Below are positions 41,883 through 51,111 of a stretch of 64,000 nucleotides of DNA, one piece after another (within the stretch, counting starts at the first letter, position 1; each line of letters begins with the position of its first letter). The stretch comes from Pseudovibrio sp947494035. GTDB taxonomy: Bacteria; Pseudomonadota; Alphaproteobacteria; Rhizobiales; Stappiaceae. Where the stretch lies: positions 62,001 to 126,000 of the forward strand of contig CANLTN010000011.1 of the NCBI GenBank assembly GCA_947494035.1, given 5' to 3'. Below the pieces are notes generated by a model that saw only the letters and a program-made list of their open reading frames with translations, did not search any database and was not told the origin of the DNA. Made by a program: the position numbers and the translations under genes.

Positions 41883-42262
41883 CAGGCTGCCTCCTCAACT
41901 TCACGAACAACGATGGTCAGATTGGAAAACGGCTTCATAATCCGTCCAACACGACCACGTGCCCGTGGCTGGAAGCGCTTCATTACAAGCGCCTTGCCAA
42001 CATACGCCTCGGCGACGACAAGATTGTCGACGTCGAGATCATGGTTGTTCTCAGCGTTTGCAATTGCAGACATCAAACATTTCTTGACGTCGCCAGAGAT
42101 ACGCTTGCGGGAGAAGGTCAGGTCAGCAAGAGCAGACCCTACCTTCTTACCACGGATCGATGCAGCAACGAGATTGAGTTTCTGAGGAGAAACTCGCAGC
42201 ATACGAACTACTGCTTTTGCCTCGCTGTCGGCGAGCGTCCGCTCATGCTTCTGCTTGCCCAT
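41882..42262 (-). CDS. rplV: 50S ribosomal protein L22
   Basis: A protein with a long hairpin reaching into the exit tunnel. The 126-residue chain has RTLADSEAKAVVRMLRVSPQ, LNLVAASIRGKKVGSALADL, SAIANAENNHDLDVDNLVVA and the tunnel-loop region MKRFQPRARGRVGRIMKPFS. Macrolide-resistance positions in that loop look wild type. It overlaps rpsC by one base and follows rpsS by 2 bp. Confidence 0.97.
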   Translation of the reverse strand: MGKQKHERTLADSEAKAVVRMLRVSPQKLNLVAASIRGKKVGSALADLTFSRKRISGDVKKCLMSAIANAENNHDLDVDNLVVAEAYVGKALVMKRFQPRARGRVGRIMKPFSNLTIVVREVEEAA

Positions 42263-42264
42263 CT

Positions 42265-42543
42265 CTATTTCCTCTTCGCCTTTTTGTCAGCGCCATGACC
42301 GTAGTAGGTGCGGCTTGGAGCGAATTCGCCCAGCTTATGACCTACCATGTCTTCGCTGATCAAAACAGGAATGTGCTTCTGACCGTTATAGACGCCAAAA
42401 GTCAACCCCACAAAGTGCGGAAGAATGGTGGAGCGGCGGCTCCAGGTCTTAATGACCTCTTTACGGCCGGACTCGCGAACCTTATCCGCTTTCTTCAGGA
42501 GGTAACCGTCGATGAACGGCCCTTTCCAGATCGAACGTGCCAC
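42265..42543 (-). CDS. rpsS: 30S ribosomal protein S19
   Basis: A head protein near the A-site finger. The 92-residue chain begins MARSIWKGPFIDGYLLKKAD, then EVIKTWSRRSTILPHFVGLT, FGVYNGQKHIPVLISEDMVG and HKLGEFAPSRTYYGHGADKK. It lies 12 bp after rplB and 2 bp before rplV in the S10 operon. Confidence 0.98.
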   Translation of the reverse strand: MARSIWKGPFIDGYLLKKADKVRESGRKEVIKTWSRRSTILPHFVGLTFGVYNGQKHIPVLISEDMVGHKLGEFAPSRTYYGHGADKKAKRK

Positions 42544-42555
42544 GATCCGTTCCCC

Positions 42556-43389
42556 TTACTTCTTCCGCGCATGACGTGAGCGTACGATAAACTTATCGCT
42601 AGCCTTATTACGTCGTGTGCGCTTACCTTTGGTCGGTTTGCCCCAAGGGGTAACCGGATGACGTCCACCGGATGTACGACCTTCACCACCACCATGAGGG
42701 TGGTCGACAGGGTTCATAGCAACACCGCGAACATGTGGACGGCGGCCCAACCAACGAGAACGACCTGCTTTACCCAGGTTGATGTTCCCGTGATCTTGGT
42801 TGGAAACTGCGCCGACGGTTGCCATGCAAGTGCCGAGTACACGGCGTTGCTCACCAGACAACAGACGGACTACAGTGTAGCCAGCGTCACGACCAACAAT
42901 CTGAGCATAAGCACCAGCTGAACGTGCAATCTGCGCGCCTTTGCCTGGCTTCATCTCGATGTTGTGAATGATTGTACCGACTGGGATAGAAGCCAGAGGC
43001 ATAGCGTTGCCCGGCTTGATATCTACAGCTTCACCTGCAATCACCTTGTCGCCAGCAGCAAGGCGCTGCGGAGCCAGGATGTATGCCTGCTCACCATCAT
43101 CATAAGTGATGAGAGCGATGAATGCAGTACGGTTTGGATCGTATTCCAAACGCTCAACAGTACCGACAACGTCGAATTTACGACGCTTGAAGTCGATGAG
43201 GCGGTAGGTACGCTTGTGACCACCACCAATGTTGTTCGCAGTCTTACGACCGTAGTTGTTACGACCACCGGACTTAGAAAGACCTTCAGTCAATTTCTTG
43301 ACTGGCTTGCCTTTCCAAAGATCAGAACGGTCTACCTGGACCAGCTGACGACGGCCAGGAGATGTCGGATTAAATGTCTTAAGTGCCAT
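42556..43389 (-). CDS. rplB: 50S ribosomal protein L2
   Basis: A highly conserved protein essential for subunit joining and peptidyl transfer. The 277-residue chain begins MALKTFNPTSPGRRQLVQVD, then RSDLWKGKPVKKLTEGLSKS, has an OB domain and the universal C-terminal GVAMNPVDHPHGGGEGRTSG with the key histidine. In the S10 operon, 13 bp after rplW. Confidence 0.98.
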   Translation of the reverse strand: MALKTFNPTSPGRRQLVQVDRSDLWKGKPVKKLTEGLSKSGGRNNYGRKTANNIGGGHKRTYRLIDFKRRKFDVVGTVERLEYDPNRTAFIALITYDDGEQAYILAPQRLAAGDKVIAGEAVDIKPGNAMPLASIPVGTIIHNIEMKPGKGAQIARSAGAYAQIVGRDAGYTVVRLLSGEQRRVLGTCMATVGAVSNQDHGNINLGKAGRSRWLGRRPHVRGVAMNPVDHPHGGGEGRTSGGRHPVTPWGKPTKGKRTRRNKASDKFIVRSRHARKK

Positions 43390-43402
43390 TTTGTCCTACC
43401 CC

Positions 43403-43696
43403 TTAAAGACCGGTCGTCACGTCGATGGACTGACCATCTTCCAGTGTGACCACAGCTTTTTTGAAGTTGCTCTGCTTACCAACAACACCCTTGAAACGCT
43501 TGGTCTTACCCTTGCGAACCAAAGTGTTGACGGCTTTGACTTTTACGCCAAACAGAGATTCAACAGCTGCTTTGATTTCCGGTTTAGTGGCAGTGAGAGC
43601 AACCTTAAAAACAACCTTGTTCTCTTCAGAAGCGAAGGTAGCTTTCTCGGTGATCACCGGAGATACGATTTTGTCGTAGTGAACGAGCTTGCTCAT
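43403..43696 (-). CDS. rplW: 50S ribosomal protein L23
   Basis: A tunnel-exit protein that docks trigger factor and SRP. The 97-residue chain has DKIVSPVITEKATFASEENK, VVFKVALTATKPEIKAAVES, LFGVKVKAVNTLVRKGKTKR. Its start overlaps the rplD stop by one base. In the S10 operon. Confidence 0.97.
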   Translation of the reverse strand: MSKLVHYDKIVSPVITEKATFASEENKVVFKVALTATKPEIKAAVESLFGVKVKAVNTLVRKGKTKRFKGVVGKQSNFKKAVVTLEDGQSIDVTTGL

Positions 43697-44313
43697 TAGA
43701 AGCGCTCCTCCAAAGCTGCAACTGCCGCTTTGGTCAGGACCAGCGTGTCACGACGAAGAATGTCGTAAACGTTGATACCCTGCACTGGCAGTACATCTAC
43801 GAGTGGAATGTTACGAGTAGCCAAACCGAAGTTTGCATCTACTTCAGAACCGTCCACGAACAACGCACTGGTCAAACCGAGAGAACCGAGCTGCTCTTTC
43901 AGAGCCTTGGTCTTGGCTTCTGCCGCTTTCGCATCTTCGACAACAATGAGGTTGCCGGAAGCTGCTTTTGCAGACAGGGCATGCTTAAGACCCAGAGCAC
44001 GAACCTTCTTAGGAAGTTCATGAGAGTGCTCACGCACTACTGGACCAAATGCCTTACCACCACCACGGAACTGAGGTGCTTTACGGTTACCGTGACGTGC
44101 GCCGCCAGAACCTTTCTGGCGTACGAATTTTTTGGTGGTACCATTTACCTCTGAGCGACCCAGAGTTTTATGTGTACCAGCCTGGCGCTTCGCAAGCTGC
44201 CAGCGAACAACGCGCTGGATCAGGTCGATACGTGGCTCGAGACCGAAGATCTCGTCAGACACTGTGATCGAACCCGCAGCATTGCCGCCGAGGGATTTAA
44301 CCTCGAGTTCCAT
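43696..44313 (-). CDS. rplD: 50S ribosomal protein L4
   Basis: A tunnel-lining protein, and in enterobacteria the autoregulator of the S10 operon. The 205-residue chain begins MELEVKSLGGNAAGSITVSD, has VRWQLAKRQAGTHKTLGRSE, the tunnel loop RQKGSGGARHGNRKAPQFRG, and a C-terminal alphabeta fold. The ATG at 44313 shares its A with the rplC stop codon (TGATG) and has GGAAGG upstream, so I prefer it to a GTG one codon earlier. Confidence 0.97.
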   Translation of the reverse strand: MELEVKSLGGNAAGSITVSDEIFGLEPRIDLIQRVVRWQLAKRQAGTHKTLGRSEVNGTTKKFVRQKGSGGARHGNRKAPQFRGGGKAFGPVVREHSHELPKKVRALGLKHALSAKAASGNLIVVEDAKAAEAKTKALKEQLGSLGLTSALFVDGSEVDANFGLATRNIPLVDVLPVQGINVYDILRRDTLVLTKAAVAALEERF

Positions 44314-45029
44314 CACTCACCTTCCTTCCCGGCTTCAGCCGCTGCAACAGCAGAGTTCTGACGGAATGCACCTGGTACAGGAGCGTTCTCTGGCAGAGAC
44401 TTCTTAATTGCATCACGAACCAGGATCCAACCGCCTTTAGAACCAGGCACAGAACCTTCAACCATGATCAGACCACGTTCTACGTCAGTACGTACAACTT
44501 TGAGGTTCTGAGTGGTGACGCGTTCAGCACCGAGGTGTCCGGCCATCTTCTTGCCTTTGAACACCTTACCTGGATCCTGACACTGACCGGTAGAACCGTG
44601 CGCACGGTGTGAAATAGACACACCATGTGAAGCGCGACCACCACCGAAGTTGTGACGCTTCATCGCACCAGCAAAGCCCTTACCGATAGAGGTGCCGGTT
44701 ACATCCACGAACTGACCGTTAAGGAAGTGGTCAGCTGTAAGCTCAGCACCAACTTCGATCAAGTTCTCTTCAGAAACACGGAACTCAGCGAGTTTGCGCT
44801 TAGGCTCAACCTTTGCAACTGCAAAGTGGCCACGCATCGCGCGGTTCGTGTTCTTAACTTTTGCCGCACCTACGCCCAACTGAAGCGCAGTGTAGCCGTT
44901 CTTGTCTGCCGTCCGGTGAGCAACAACTTGACAGTTGTCTAGACGCAGTACTGTAACGGGCACGTGTTCACCTGCCTCGTTATAAATACGGGTCATACCC
45001 ACCTTCTGTGCGATCACTCCAGAACGCAT
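44313..45029 (-). CDS. rplC: 50S ribosomal protein L3
   Basis: An assembly-initiator protein near the peptidyl-transferase centre. The 238-residue chain begins MRSGVIAQKVGMTRIYNEAG, then HVPVTVLRLDNCQVVAHRTA. It has GKGFAGAMKRHNFGGGRASH and SISHRAHGSTGQCQDPGKVF, which hold the methylated glutamine. The start at 45029 is chosen over one at 45050, which would overlap rpsJ. In the S10 operon. Confidence 0.97.
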   Translation of the reverse strand: MRSGVIAQKVGMTRIYNEAGEHVPVTVLRLDNCQVVAHRTADKNGYTALQLGVGAAKVKNTNRAMRGHFAVAKVEPKRKLAEFRVSEENLIEVGAELTADHFLNGQFVDVTGTSIGKGFAGAMKRHNFGGGRASHGVSISHRAHGSTGQCQDPGKVFKGKKMAGHLGAERVTTQNLKVVRTDVERGLIMVEGSVPGSKGGWILVRDAIKKSLPENAPVPGAFRQNSAVAAAEAGKEGE

Positions 45030-45050
45030 TACTGTGTCCCCTTGCCGCAC

Positions 45051-45359
45051 TTAGAGCTTGATCTCGACGTCAACGCCAGCAGCCAGGTCGAGCTTCATCA
45101 AAGCATCAACTGTCTGTGGTGTTGGGTCGACGATGTCCAAAAGGCGCTTATGTGTGCGCATTTCAAACTGATCGCGGCTCTTTTTATCAACATGCGGGCC
45201 GCGAAGTACTGTGTACTTCTCAATCCGCGTCGGCAACGGAACTGGTCCACGCACTTGTGCGCCGGTCCGTTTCGCCGTGTTCACGATTTCCTTAGTGGAA
45301 GCGTCAAGAACACGGTGATCAAACGCCTTCAGGCGGATCCGTATATTCTGGCCGTTCAT
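45051..45359 (-). CDS. rpsJ: 30S ribosomal protein S10 / NusE
   Basis: A head protein that also acts as NusE in antitermination with NusB. The 102-residue chain has NIRIRLKAFDHRVLDASTKE, RTGAQVRGPVPLPTRIEKYT and VLRGPHVDKKSRDQFEMRTH, KRLLDIVDPTPQTVDALMKL. Length and motifs are normal. It heads the S10 operon, 69 bp after tuf; no separate promoter is obvious, so the str and S10 operons may be read through. Confidence 0.98.
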   Translation of the reverse strand: MNGQNIRIRLKAFDHRVLDASTKEIVNTAKRTGAQVRGPVPLPTRIEKYTVLRGPHVDKKSRDQFEMRTHKRLLDIVDPTPQTVDALMKLDLAAGVDVEIKL

Positions 45360-45428
45360 GACTAATCCTTAACTGAGCAAAACAACTGCGGTTCAACACA
45401 AGATCGAACCGCAGTCCAAACTCAATTC

Positions 45429-46604
45429 TTATTCAATGATTTCAGCTACCACACCAGCGCCGACGGTACGACCGCCTTCACGGATAGCGAAGCGCAGACC
45501 ATCTTCCATAGCGATTGGTACGATAAGTTCAACTGAAACAGCAACGTTATCACCAGGCATCACCATTTCTGTGCCTTCTGGCAGAGAAACAACACCAGTC
45601 ACGTCAGTTGTACGGAAGTAGAACTGTGGACGGTAGTTGGTGAAGAATGGAGTATGACGCCCACCCTCTTCCTTGGTGAGGATGTATGCCTCAGCCTTGA
45701 ACTTAGTGTGAGGAGTAACGGAACCTGGCTTACACAGCACCTGGCCACGCTCAACATCTTCACGACCAACACCACGGATCAGCGCACCAATGTTATCGCC
45801 AGCTTCACCCTGATCGAGCAGCTTGCGGAACATTTCAACACCGGTAACAGTGGTCTTAGCTGTATCTTTAACGCCGACGATCTCAACTTCGTCACCAACG
45901 TGAACGATACCACGCTCTACACGACCGGTTACAACAGTACCACGGCCAGAGATAGAGAACACGTCTTCGATCGGCATCAGGAATGGCAGATCACGTGGAC
46001 GGTCTGGAGTTGGGATGTACTCGTCAACAGCAGCCATCAGCTCAGCGATCTTGTCTTTACCAATCGCGTCATCACGATCTTCCAGAGCTGCAAGAGCAGA
46101 ACCAGCGATGATTGGAATATCGTCGCCAGGGAATTCGTAGGAAGACAGAAGTTCACGAACCTCCATTTCTACGAGCTCGAGAAGCTCTTCGTCGTCAACC
46201 TGGTCAACCTTGTTCATGAAGACAACCAGCGCAGGCACACCAACCTGACGAGCGAGCAGGATGTGCTCACGGGTCTGAGGCATTGGGCCGTCTGCAGCGT
46301 TAACAACGAGGATCGCACCATCCATCTGAGCCGCGCCGGTGATCATGTTTTTCACATAATCGGCGTGGCCTGGACAGTCAACGTGTGCGTAGTGACGAGC
46401 TTCGGTTTCATATTCAACGTGTGCTGTTGAAATGGTGATACCGCGAGCACGCTCTTCAGGAGCGCCATCGATCTCGTCATAAGCTTTAAAATCACCGAAG
46501 GATTTAGTAATCGCAGCGGTCAATGTAGTCTTACCGTGGTCAACGTGGCCAATTGTGCCGATGTTGACGTGCGGCTTATTACGTTCAAATTTTTCTTTAG
46601 CCAT
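45429..46604 (-). CDS. tuf: Elongation factor Tu (first copy)
   Basis: GTPase that delivers aminoacyl-tRNA to the ribosome. The 391-residue chain has G1 GHVDHGKTTLTAAI, G2 RGITISTAHVEYE, G3 DCPGHADYVKNM, G4 MNKVDQVDDEE and G5 GSALAAL, then domains II and III ending in TVGAGVVAEIIE. It is the last gene of the str operon, 47 bp after fusA. The second copy begins past 64000; the overlapping ~398 bp differ at only about three third-codon positions. Confidence 0.98.
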   Translation of the reverse strand: MAKEKFERNKPHVNIGTIGHVDHGKTTLTAAITKSFGDFKAYDEIDGAPEERARGITISTAHVEYETEARHYAHVDCPGHADYVKNMITGAAQMDGAILVVNAADGPMPQTREHILLARQVGVPALVVFMNKVDQVDDEELLELVEMEVRELLSSYEFPGDDIPIIAGSALAALEDRDDAIGKDKIAELMAAVDEYIPTPDRPRDLPFLMPIEDVFSISGRGTVVTGRVERGIVHVGDEVEIVGVKDTAKTTVTGVEMFRKLLDQGEAGDNIGALIRGVGREDVERGQVLCKPGSVTPHTKFKAEAYILTKEEGGRHTPFFTNYRPQFYFRTTDVTGVVSLPEGTEMVMPGDNVAVSVELIVPIAMEDGLRFAIREGGRTVGAGVVAEIIE

Positions 46605-46651
46605 CGGATCTCTCCGTTCTCTCTTGAATCCCTTTGACTGGTCTAATGAGG

Positions 46652-48727
46652 TTAGGCGTATTTCGCCATAACCTCGTCAGCAACAGCCTGCGGGACTTGG
46701 TCGTAATGATCGAACACCATGGAATACTGCGCACGTCCTTGGGACATGGAACGCAAGTTATTTACGTAGCCAAACATGTTAGCCAGCGGAACCATAGCAG
46801 TGATAACGGTCACGACACCGCGGTTTTCGGTACCGGCAATTTGACCACGACGGGAATTCAAATCACCAATCACGTCACCCATATAGTCTTCTGGAGTGAC
46901 AACCTCAACCTTCATGATAGGTTCCAGAAGCTTTGGACCTGCTTTAGCCACAGCTTCTCTGAAACCTGCACGACCTGCGATCTCAAACGCGAGCACAGAA
47001 GAGTCAACATCGTGGTAAGCACCATCAGTGAGGGTAGCTTTAATGTCGACCATCGGGAACCCAGCGAGTGGACCGGAGGACATGACGGATTCGATACCTT
47101 TGGAAACACCAGGGATGTATTCCTTAGGAACGTTACCGCCAACAATCGTGTTAGCAAACGCAAAACCTTCGCCAACTTCATTTGGCTCGATTGAGAGTTT
47201 GATGCGAGCAAACTGACCAGTACCACCAGACTGCTTCTTGTGGGTATAATCCACATCGGCAGGCTTAGTAATGGTTTCACGGTAAGCCACCTGAGGCGCA
47301 CCGATGTTTGCTTCAACCTTGAATTCACGCTTCATGCGATCAACAAGGATGTCCAGGTGAAGTTCGCCCATACCAGCAATGATTGTCTGGCCGGACTCTT
47401 CATCTGTCTTCACGCGGAAGGACGGATCCTCAGCAGCCAGGCGGTTCAGGGCAAGACCCATCTTCTCCTGGTCACCTTTGGTTTTAGGCTCTACAGCGAT
47501 CTCGATAACTGGATCCGGGAACTCCATGCGCTCCAGAATAACCGGCTTGAGAGGATCACAAAGAGTATCACCAGTAGTGGTGTCCTTCAGGCCTGCGATA
47601 GCAACAATGTCACCTGCGTAGGCTACATCGATATCATCGCGGGAATTTGAGTGCATCTGCATCATACGACCGACGCGCTCGCGCTTACCTTTAACAGTGT
47701 TAAGAACGGAAGTACCTTTGTTCAAAACACCAGAGTAAATACGTGCGAAGGTCAAAGATCCAACGAACGGATCGTTCATGATCTTGAATGCGAGCATACC
47801 CAGTGGTTCTTCATCAGAAGATTCACGGGTAGTTTCTTCTTCAGTCTTAGCGTCGATGCCTTTAATGGCAGGAACTTCGATTGGAGAAGGCAGGTAATCA
47901 ACAACTGCGTCGAGCAGAGGCTGAACACCTTTGTTCTTAAATGCGGTACCGCAAAGCACTGGAACGAAGTCACCTGCGATTGTGCCTTTACGAATCAGCT
48001 CCTGAAGCTTTTCGGTGGATGGCATTTCGCCTTCCAGGTACGCTTCCATTGCTTCTTCTTCGACTTCAACAGCAGCTTCGATCAGCTTGTCGCGGTATTC
48101 TTCAGCACGATCAGCAAGGTCAGCAGGAATGTCCAGCTCATCCCAGCTTGCGCCGAGAGCTTCACCATTCCAAACCAGAGCCTTCATCTTCATCAGATCG
48201 ACAACACCAGCAAATTCGTTCTCAGCGCCGATTGGCAGCTGCAGACAAACTGGGGTCGCACCAAGACGTTTCTCGATCATTTCTACACAGCGGTAGAAAT
48301 CAGCACCGAGCTTGTCCATCTTGTTGACGAAGATCATGCGTGGAACGTTGTACTTATCAGCCTGACGCCATACGGTCTCAGTCTGAGGTTCAACACCAGC
48401 ATTCGCATCGAGAAGTGCAACAGCACCATCAAGAACACGCAGGGAACGCTCAACTTCAATCGTGAAGTCAACGTGACCTGGGGTGTCAATGATGTTCAGA
48501 CGCTTACCGTTCCAGTGTGCAGTAGTCGCAGCGGAGGTAATGGTAATACCACGCTCCTGCTCCTGCTCCATCCAGTCCATGGTGGCTGCGCCATCATGAA
48601 CTTCACCGATTTTATGGGACTTACCAGTATAGTACAGAATACGTTCTGTAGTGGTCGTCTTACCAGCATCAATGTGTGCCATGATGCCGAAGTTACGGTA
48701 GTCCTCAATTTTGTGCGTACGTGACAT
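46652..48727 (-). CDS. fusA: Elongation factor G
   Basis: The translocation GTPase. The 691-residue chain has MAHIDAGKTTTTERILYYTG at G1, ERGITITSAATTAHWNG, DTPGHVDFTIEVERSLRVLD and NKMDKLGADFYR, followed by domains II-V including PQVAYRETITKPADVDYTHK and QSGGTGQFARIK. Length is normal for EF-G1. It lies 24 bp after rpsG and 47 bp before tuf, in the str operon. Confidence 0.98.
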   Translation of the reverse strand: MSRTHKIEDYRNFGIMAHIDAGKTTTTERILYYTGKSHKIGEVHDGAATMDWMEQEQERGITITSAATTAHWNGKRLNIIDTPGHVDFTIEVERSLRVLDGAVALLDANAGVEPQTETVWRQADKYNVPRMIFVNKMDKLGADFYRCVEMIEKRLGATPVCLQLPIGAENEFAGVVDLMKMKALVWNGEALGASWDELDIPADLADRAEEYRDKLIEAAVEVEEEAMEAYLEGEMPSTEKLQELIRKGTIAGDFVPVLCGTAFKNKGVQPLLDAVVDYLPSPIEVPAIKGIDAKTEEETTRESSDEEPLGMLAFKIMNDPFVGSLTFARIYSGVLNKGTSVLNTVKGKRERVGRMMQMHSNSRDDIDVAYAGDIVAIAGLKDTTTGDTLCDPLKPVILERMEFPDPVIEIAVEPKTKGDQEKMGLALNRLAAEDPSFRVKTDEESGQTIIAGMGELHLDILVDRMKREFKVEANIGAPQVAYRETITKPADVDYTHKKQSGGTGQFARIKLSIEPNEVGEGFAFANTIVGGNVPKEYIPGVSKGIESVMSSGPLAGFPMVDIKATLTDGAYHDVDSSVLAFEIAGRAGFREAVAKAGPKLLEPIMKVEVVTPEDYMGDVIGDLNSRRGQIAGTENRGVVTVITAMVPLANMFGYVNNLRSMSQGRAQYSMVFDHYDQVPQAVADEVMAKYA

Positions 48728-48751
48728 AACGTCAGCCTCTATCTCGGGAGA

Positions 48752-49222
48752 TTACCAACGATAGTGCGAGAACGCACGGTTAGCTTCAGCCATCCGGTGG
48801 GTGTCTTCGCGCTTCTTAACGGAGTTACCACGGCCATTCGCAGCATCCAGCAATTCGCCAGACAGACGACCAACCATTGTGGTTTCGTTACGACCGCGAG
48901 CTGCAGAAATCAGCCAGCGGATAGCCAGTGCCTGACGACGTTCGGTACGAACTTCGACTGGAACCTGGTACGTTGCACCACCAACGCGGCGAGAGCGAAC
49001 TTCTACCTGAGGCATAACGTTTTCGAGCGCCTGATGGAACATCTCGATTGGGCTAGCCTTAGCTTTCGCTTCGATCGCATCGAATGCACCGTAAACGATG
49101 CGTTCTGCAGTGGATTTTTTACCATCGAGCATTACTGCGTTCATGAACTTAGTAACGACGATATCTCCGAACTTTGGATCCGGAATAACTTGACGCTTTT
49201 CAGCGGCGTGACGGCGGGACAT
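48752..49222 (-). CDS. rpsG: 30S ribosomal protein S7
   Basis: A head assembly protein at the E site; in enterobacteria it represses the str operon. The 156-residue chain begins MSRRHAAEKRQVIPDPKFGD, has VTKFMNAVMLDGKKSTAERI, VRSRRVGGATYQVPVEVRTE and RKRQALAIRWLI-like helices, ending FSHYRW. It is 16 bp after rpsL in the str operon. Confidence 0.98.
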   Translation of the reverse strand: MSRRHAAEKRQVIPDPKFGDIVVTKFMNAVMLDGKKSTAERIVYGAFDAIEAKAKASPIEMFHQALENVMPQVEVRSRRVGGATYQVPVEVRTERRQALAIRWLISAARGRNETTMVGRLSGELLDAANGRGNSVKKREDTHRMAEANRAFSHYRW

Positions 49223-49238
49223 ATCAGTCTATATCCTA

Positions 49239-49610
49239 TTATTTCGGACGCTTAGCGCCATACTTGGAACGACGCTGTTTACGATCTTTAACACCCTGGG
49301 TGTCAAGAACGCCGCGGATGATGTGGTAACGAACACCAGGCAAATCCTTTACACGACCACCACGGATCATGACAACGGAGTGCTCTTGGAGGTTATGACC
49401 TTCACCCGGGATGTAACCAATAACCTCAAAGCCATTGGTCAAACGGATTTTTGCCACTTTACGAAGCGCTGAGTTAGGCTTCTTAGGAGTGGTTGTATAA
49501 ACGCGAGTACACACGCCACGCTTCTGCGGGCACGCTTCCATCGCTGGAACTTTGTTCCGCTTTGCCGGCACTTTGCGCGGCTTACGGATCAACTGGTTGA
49601 TCGTTGGCAT
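49239..49610 (-). CDS. rpsL: 30S ribosomal protein S12
   Basis: A decoding-centre protein. The 123-residue chain begins MPTINQLIRKPRKVPAKRNK, then VPAMEACPQKRGVCTRVYTT and TPKKPNSALRKVAKIRLTNG. The streptomycin positions are wild type: Lys43 (Lys42 in E. coli numbering) in TPKKPNS, and the lysine in RVKDLPGVRYHII. It heads the str operon (rpsL-rpsG-fusA-tuf). The promoter should be in the 49611-50225 gap. Confidence 0.98.
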   Translation of the reverse strand: MPTINQLIRKPRKVPAKRNKVPAMEACPQKRGVCTRVYTTTPKKPNSALRKVAKIRLTNGFEVIGYIPGEGHNLQEHSVVMIRGGRVKDLPGVRYHIIRGVLDTQGVKDRKQRRSKYGAKRPK

Positions 49611-50225
49611 AATTTGCCCTTTAACTACTTTTGCTCTTCGACCGGACGCAGTTTCTGGTAGACATACGCACGCGCACCAAATCCACGAACCAAAATCCGT
49701 GAAGGGCGCTGCGAAACCAGAGGACCACGGAGTGATCCGCGGTCTTGCATTCGACTTGTGTTCGCCTTTGAACCCGACAACGTTTAAGCTTCAGTACTCC
49801 GAGGCGAGGCGCCTCAGGAGAAGGACATTGCTTACTGCTTGCCATAAGGTTGCCGGAACCTACTCATCAAGACACTGTTCGTCAAGTCCTTTCCAAGAGA
49901 TTCTTGGGCTCACACGCCCAGATTCCGGCGACCTATCCCAAGTTTCACGCAGTTTCAGCAACTTCATCGCAAAAGACCTCAAAATTTCGAGGTGCTTAAG
50001 TCTTCATTTCAGTTTGACTCCAAGCATTAAGGGCAAGTTAAGCACAGCTCCACTCTGACTCACCGTCACTTCAAGGGCGCATCTGATTCTTAAAGCTCTC
50101 ACCTAAATTGAGTAAAGCCCTTTAAGGATAAATACTGCACGCACCAACACCACTAACCTTACATGCGCAATCACAGGTGCCCCTACGCCATTGGCACCAC
50201 ATCGCAAAGGAACTATGCTCCAGCT
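49611..50225. other. 615-bp spacer upstream of rpsL
   Basis: This lies between rpsL (minus) and the NUDIX gene (plus). It should contain the str-operon promoter and leader. A perfect palindrome GAGGCGCCTC sits at 49806-49815, preceded by a second GAGGC. An AAGGGC/GCCCTT pair lies near 50070-50125. Several short frames cross it but none has a protein-like pattern. I see no RNA gene. Confidence 0.4.
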
Positions 50226-50687
50226 ATGCCTCTCATTGAGAAAGTCTGCCCAATCATTCTACGCCAGAACAACAACCATGTTGAACTGCTGGCATTCACG
50301 CACCCACTTGCCGGAAGGCAACTCGTCAAAGGAACGATCGAGGCTGGAGAAGAGCCGTCAGCAGCGGCACAAAGAGAGCTGAGAGAAGAAAGCGGACTGG
50401 AGCTGTACACACCCCTACAACCTATCGGCTCGCACCCCATCGGCAGCGACAACCAGCTCTGGCACTTCTTCGCAGGCCACACCTCTGGACTTCCGCAACT
50501 CTGGCAACACGAAACTCTTGATGACTTCGGGCACACCTTTTCATTTTTCTGGCATCCACTGAACAAGCCGCTCGATGAAACATGGCACCAAATCTTCCAC
50601 GAGGCGCTCAACTTCGTCTTGCCGCACCTCTCCTTTCTACCGACAACCAATCCAACACGCATCAGCCTGCACAGAACGCCCGCATGA
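50226..50687 (+). CDS. NUDIX hydrolase
   Basis: A 153-residue protein with an exact Nudix box (GX5EX7REUXEEXGU) at residues 36-58: GTIEAGEEPSAAAQRELREE, then SGL. The REXXEE metal-binding residues are all present. Beta-strand segments such as VELLAFTHPLAGRQLVKG and GHTFSFFWHPLN frame the fold. Substrates of such proteins range from NTPs to coenzymes and cannot be told here. The start is at 50226 (MPLIEKVCPIILRQNN). It interrupts the minus-strand machinery block. Confidence 0.85.
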   Translation: MPLIEKVCPIILRQNNNHVELLAFTHPLAGRQLVKGTIEAGEEPSAAAQRELREESGLELYTPLQPIGSHPIGSDNQLWHFFAGHTSGLPQLWQHETLDDFGHTFSFFWHPLNKPLDETWHQIFHEALNFVLPHLSFLPTTNPTRISLHRTPA

Positions 50688-50748
50688 CCACGCCGCCATA
50701 TCTCAAAGCCTCCGCTCAAAGAAGACACCCTGCCCTCCCCCAAAACGC

Positions 50749-50776
50749 AAAAAAGGAGAGGTCCCCCTCTCCTTTC
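50749..50776 (-). terminator. Intrinsic terminator after the hypothetical gene
   Basis: Minus strand AAAGGAGAGG GGGA CCTCTCCTTT, then TTT. It lies about 35 bp after the stop codon of the hypothetical at 50809-51111, and is convergent with the NUDIX gene. Confidence 0.8.
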
Positions 50777-50808
50777 ATAAATCCCAAAATCAGATTGATA
50801 ATCTCACT

Positions 50809-51111
50809 TTAGAAGGTGATCACTGAAACATTGCCAGCCAGTGCGTCTTTGTAAGGCTGAACGAAGAACTCTTCCTCCGGCACCTCGGTGATGTAACCCA
50901 GCTGGTCCAAAGCCGCATCAACGAAGCCCTGCTCGCCAAGTGCTTCCACTGCGCGGCGGACTGCACCATCATCATCAGGGGCTGTTACCATAACGTGGAA
51001 CGGAATCCCCTCTTCCTCATCGCCACCTTCTTCTTTCCACGCTCTACCCATGATCAGGTAGACCACTGGAGGTGTGTCCTCACCATTTGCTTCGCCGTTC
51101 AAATCAGACAT
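50809..51111 (-). CDS. Conserved-looking acidic hypothetical protein
   Basis: A 100-residue acidic protein that I do not recognise. It begins MSDLNGEANGEDTPPVVYLI, has a HVMVTAPDDDGAVRRAVEAL segment followed by GEQGFVDAALDQLGYI, and ends DALAGNVSVITF. The pattern of strand-helix-strand-helix suggests a ferredoxin-like fold, with no catalytic motif or signal peptide. The start at 51111 has GAGGGAAACGAC upstream, a fair ribosome binding site; an ATG at 51171 would add 20 residues with no site. It has its own terminator and lies between rpoC and rpsL. Confidence 0.65.
   Translation of the reverse strand: MSDLNGEANGEDTPPVVYLIMGRAWKEEGGDEEEGIPFHVMVTAPDDDGAVRRAVEALGEQGFVDAALDQLGYITEVPEEEFFVQPYKDALAGNVSVITF

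Noticed and set aside
47651..48724. 357-codon plus-strand frame opposite fusA
   Set aside because: Antisense to EF-G with no domain; a shadow of the coding strand.
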